NCBI GenBank assembly: GCA_025361365.1
Contig: JANYAM010000146.1
Coordinates: 1-33,261 of the forward strand
DNA from: Opitutus sp.
GTDB lineage: Bacteria; Verrucomicrobiota; Verrucomicrobiia; Opitutales; Opitutaceae
DNA length: 33,261 bases
Direction: 5' to 3'
Shown one piece after another: positions 31,154 to 33,261 of the stretch (position 1 is the stretch's first letter; each line of letters starts with the position of its first letter). The position numbers and the translations under genes are program-made. The notes under the pieces were generated by a model that made no database searches, was not told where the DNA came from, and saw nothing but the letters and a program-made list of their open reading frames with translations.

Positions 31154-32622
31154 GTGCCCGTGCGGTGCTCGACCGCCCAGCGGTAGAGCTCGACGTATTG
31201 CGCGGCGCTGTGCCGCCAGGAAAAATTCTGGGCCATCGCCCGCTGTTGCAACCCGGCGAATTCCACCGGTCGGTCGTAATAAGTGGCGCAGGCCCAGCCC
31301 AGCGTGTCGGCCAGCGCGCCAGCCGTGGCGGCGTGAAAGATAAACCCGGTGCCGCGCGCCTGGCCTTCCGCGAAGTTCTCCACCGTGTCCACCAGCCCGC
31401 CCGTGGCGCGCACGATGGGCAGCGTGCCGTAGCGCATCGCATACATCTGCGTCAGCCCGCATGGCTCCGACCGGCTGGGCATGACGAAACAGTCGCTGCC
31501 ACCCTGGATCAGCCGCGCCAGCTTCCCGTCGAAACCGATCTGCGCACCGCACCGCCCGCGGTAGGCCTGCGCCGCCCAGCGAAAGGTGTTTTCCATTCGC
31601 CCGTCGCCGTTGCCGAGCAACACCAGCTGGATTTCCATCTTCTCCATGATGCCGGGCAGCGCCTCGGCGAGCAGGTCGAGTCCCTTCTGCGCCGCCAGGC
31701 GTGACACCACGCCGAAGAGGGGCACAACCGGATTCACGTCCAGATTGAAACGCCGTTGCAGCGCCGCCTTGCAAAGCGCCTTGCCGCGGAGATCGGCCGC
31801 CGAATACGTCGCCGGCAGGGCGCGGTCGCGCGCGGGGTCCCAGGATTCGTCGTCGATGCCGTTGACGATGCCCACCAGGTCACCCGCCCGGAAACGCAGC
31901 GCCGCATCGAGCCCGAAGCCGCCATCGGGCGTGAGAATCTCTTTCGCGTAGGTCGGGCTGACCGTCGTGAGCTTGGTCGAGTGGTAGAGGCCCGCCTTCA
32001 TCAGGTTGACCATGCCGCCGGCCTCGATCCCGTCGCGCTGGAATTCGCTGAGCGGCAACCGCGCGAAATCCACCACGCGCACGGGCGAGTAGCCCTGGTG
32101 CTCGAGGTTGTGGATGGTGTAGACGGTCGCCGTGGGGCCCAGCGGCGTGGCGCGCAGCGTGGTGTTGAGCATCACCGGCAGCAGGCCCGTGGTCCAATCG
32201 TGGCCGTGCACAACGTCGGGAATCCAGTCGAGCTGCTGGCACAGCGCCAGCGCGCCGCGGCAGAGGAAGGCGAAGCGCAGGTCGTTATCCTCGTGCGCGC
32301 CCCATGGCCCCGTGTAGACCTCGGGCCGCGCGAAGTAGTCGTTATTTTCCAGGAAATACACCGGCACCATCGTGCCCGGCAGCACCGTCTGCCAGGTGCG
32401 CGCCCATTGGGTCGCCGGGCCGACGTCGACGCCGAGCGGCTGCTCGAGCGCGCGCCATTCGCCGTTGCGCTTGATGGAACCGTAGGCCGGGCTGACGATG
32501 CGCACATCATGGCCGAGATTGGCCAGCTCCTTGGGCAGCGCCCCCACCATGTCGGCCAGGCCGCCGACCTTGACGAAGGGCTCCACCTCGGGGCTGACGA
32601 AGAGAATTTTCAGCGCTCGCAC
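31141..32622 (-). CDS. glgA: Glycogen synthase GlgA (ADP-glucose type)
   Basis: A 493-residue bacterial glycogen synthase (GT5) that extends alpha-1,4-glucan from ADP-glucose. The donor-site motif KVGGLADMVGALPKEL follows the first strand LKILFVSPEVEPF. The later HGHDWTTGLLPVML and YTIHNLEHQGYSP, the KAGLYHSTKLTTVSPTYAKE segment, GVVSRLAAQKGLDLL, and the acceptor-side MPSRSEPCGLTQMYAMRYGT with catalytic glutamate are all present. GTG at 32622 gives the expected N-terminus; an ATG at 32724 would add 34 residues rich in Gly/Arg and would overlap the start of the divergent SDR, so it was rejected. No other glycogen genes are in the window. Confidence 0.95.
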   Translation of the reverse strand: MRALKILFVSPEVEPFVKVGGLADMVGALPKELANLGHDVRIVSPAYGSIKRNGEWRALEQPLGVDVGPATQWARTWQTVLPGTMVPVYFLENNDYFARPEVYTGPWGAHEDNDLRFAFLCRGALALCQQLDWIPDVVHGHDWTTGLLPVMLNTTLRATPLGPTATVYTIHNLEHQGYSPVRVVDFARLPLSEFQRDGIEAGGMVNLMKAGLYHSTKLTTVSPTYAKEILTPDGGFGLDAALRFRAGDLVGIVNGIDDESWDPARDRALPATYSAADLRGKALCKAALQRRFNLDVNPVVPLFGVVSRLAAQKGLDLLAEALPGIMEKMEIQLVLLGNGDGRMENTFRWAAQAYRGRCGAQIGFDGKLARLIQGGSDCFVMPSRSEPCGLTQMYAMRYGTLPIVRATGGLVDTVENFAEGQARGTGFIFHAATAGALADTLGWACATYYDRPVEFAGLQQRAMAQNFSWRHSAAQYVELYRWAVEHRTGTYPA

Positions 32623-32722
32623 GGAACCACGAAACCCGAACCCCGCGGCACTGCCGAGCCCAAATTGCGCCCGACCGCGCCTTCCCGTTTGCGAAACTGC
32701 CGGAAATGGGGAGACTCCGCGC

Positions 32723-33261
32723 ATGGCTCAACGCATCTGGTTCATCACGGGCGTGTCGAGCGGCCTGGGCCGCTCGCTCGCCGAAGCCGTCGCCGCCCGG
32801 GGTGACATCGCCGTCGGCACACTGCGGCAGGATGCCCAGCTCGCCACCTATAACGCTCTCGCTCCCGGGCGCACCGTGGGCGTCAAGCTCGACGTCAACG
32901 ACCACGCCCGGGTCGGCGCAGTCGTGGCGCAGGTCATCAAGCAATTCGGCCGGATCGACGTGCTCGTGAACAACGCCGGCTATGGCATTCTCGGCGCGGT
33001 CGAGGAAGTGAGCGACGCCGAGACACGCGCACAGATGGAGACGAATTTTTTCGGCGCACTCGCCGTGACCCAGGCCGTGCTGCCCGCGATGCGCCGGCAG
33101 AAATCCGGGCACATCCTCCAGATCTCCTCCATCGCCGGCTTCGCGTCCACGCCGGGGCTGGGCATCTACAACGCCAGCAAGTTCGCCCTCGAGGGCTTTA
33201 GCGAGGCCCTCGCCAAGGAAGTGTCCTCGTTCGGGATTCGCGTCACCTTGGTCGAACCCGG
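32723..33261 (+). CDS. SDR family oxidoreductase, 3' end cut by the window
   Basis: At least 179 residues of a classical short-chain dehydrogenase. The motif TGVSSGLGRSLA lies at about 9-20, VKLDVND with its Asp near 57, NNAGYGILGAVEE near 86-98, the catalytic Ser in QISSIAGFAS and the pair Tyr-Lys in YNASK (about 152-156). The sequence resembles oxidoreductases of the retinol-dehydrogenase-like/DltE group acting on ketones or alcohols with NADP, but the substrate is not predictable. The start ATG 32723 is one of the few clear ATGs near the divergent glgA start (about 100 bases apart). The window ends before the C-terminal helices, so length is unknown. Confidence 0.9.
   Translation, partial: MAQRIWFITGVSSGLGRSLAEAVAARGDIAVGTLRQDAQLATYNALAPGRTVGVKLDVNDHARVGAVVAQVIKQFGRIDVLVNNAGYGILGAVEEVSDAETRAQMETNFFGALAVTQAVLPAMRRQKSGHILQISSIAGFASTPGLGIYNASKFALEGFSEALAKEVSSFGIRVTLVEP

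Noticed and set aside
32623-32724. Longer glgA start at ATG 32724
   Set aside because: The extra residues lack similarity to GlgA and the start would lie within the divergent SDR start codon region; GTG at 32622 precedes the conserved first strand.

Overview
The window looks like chromosomal DNA of a high-GC member of the Verrucomicrobiota, most probably an Opitutaceae relative. This is inferred from strong GC bias, DUF2911, DUF5069, WXXGXW and LmbE/GATase proteins, a secretin/pseudopilin cluster split into two convergent operons, and many short palindromic intergenic repeats. No rRNA, tRNA, CRISPR array, prophage or transposase was seen. The first and last genes are cut by the window edges.

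Region 1 (1-7.9 kb) holds stand-alone housekeeping and accessory genes: an aldo/keto reductase, a cupin, a MYG1-family protein, a metallo-beta-lactamase-fold hydrolase, a histidine phosphatase, a DUF5069 protein, a membrane-anchored PEGA protein and two small envelope proteins that end at a strong terminator. The gaps between them are filled by several families of dispersed inverted repeats.

Region 2 (7.9-10.3 kb, minus strand) is a probable TetR regulon. It comprises a TetR regulator with its own terminator, a short leader ORF, thioredoxin, an SDR oxidoreductase and two near-identical membrane microproteins of 24 and 27 residues on either side of the SDR. Related operator-like sequences lie in front of both the regulator and the thioredoxin operon.

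Region 3 (10.4-19.5 kb, plus strand) starts with two DUF2911 proteins. It continues as a tightly coupled chain with start/stop overlaps: exported LmbE/PIG-L protein, 45-residue membrane protein, sodium:solute symporter, half-size BshC-like protein, BshB1-like deacetylase and BshA. The last three form a plausible complete bacillithiol pathway with an unusually small cysteine-adding enzyme candidate. This is the strongest candidate for something new in the window.

Region 4 (19.6-30.7 kb) is a type II secretion system. gspD-E-F on the plus strand converge on a minus-strand operon reading GspC-like, gspG, H, I, J, K, L, M. A dispersed double-hairpin DNA repeat lies in frame inside the N-terminal leaders of GspJ and GspK, so it is translated. 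In GspJ it should be removed by prepilin peptidase. No prepilin peptidase gene is present here.

Region 5 (30.8 kb to the end) has a DUF2442 protein convergent with glycogen synthase GlgA, and a divergent SDR that runs off the window.
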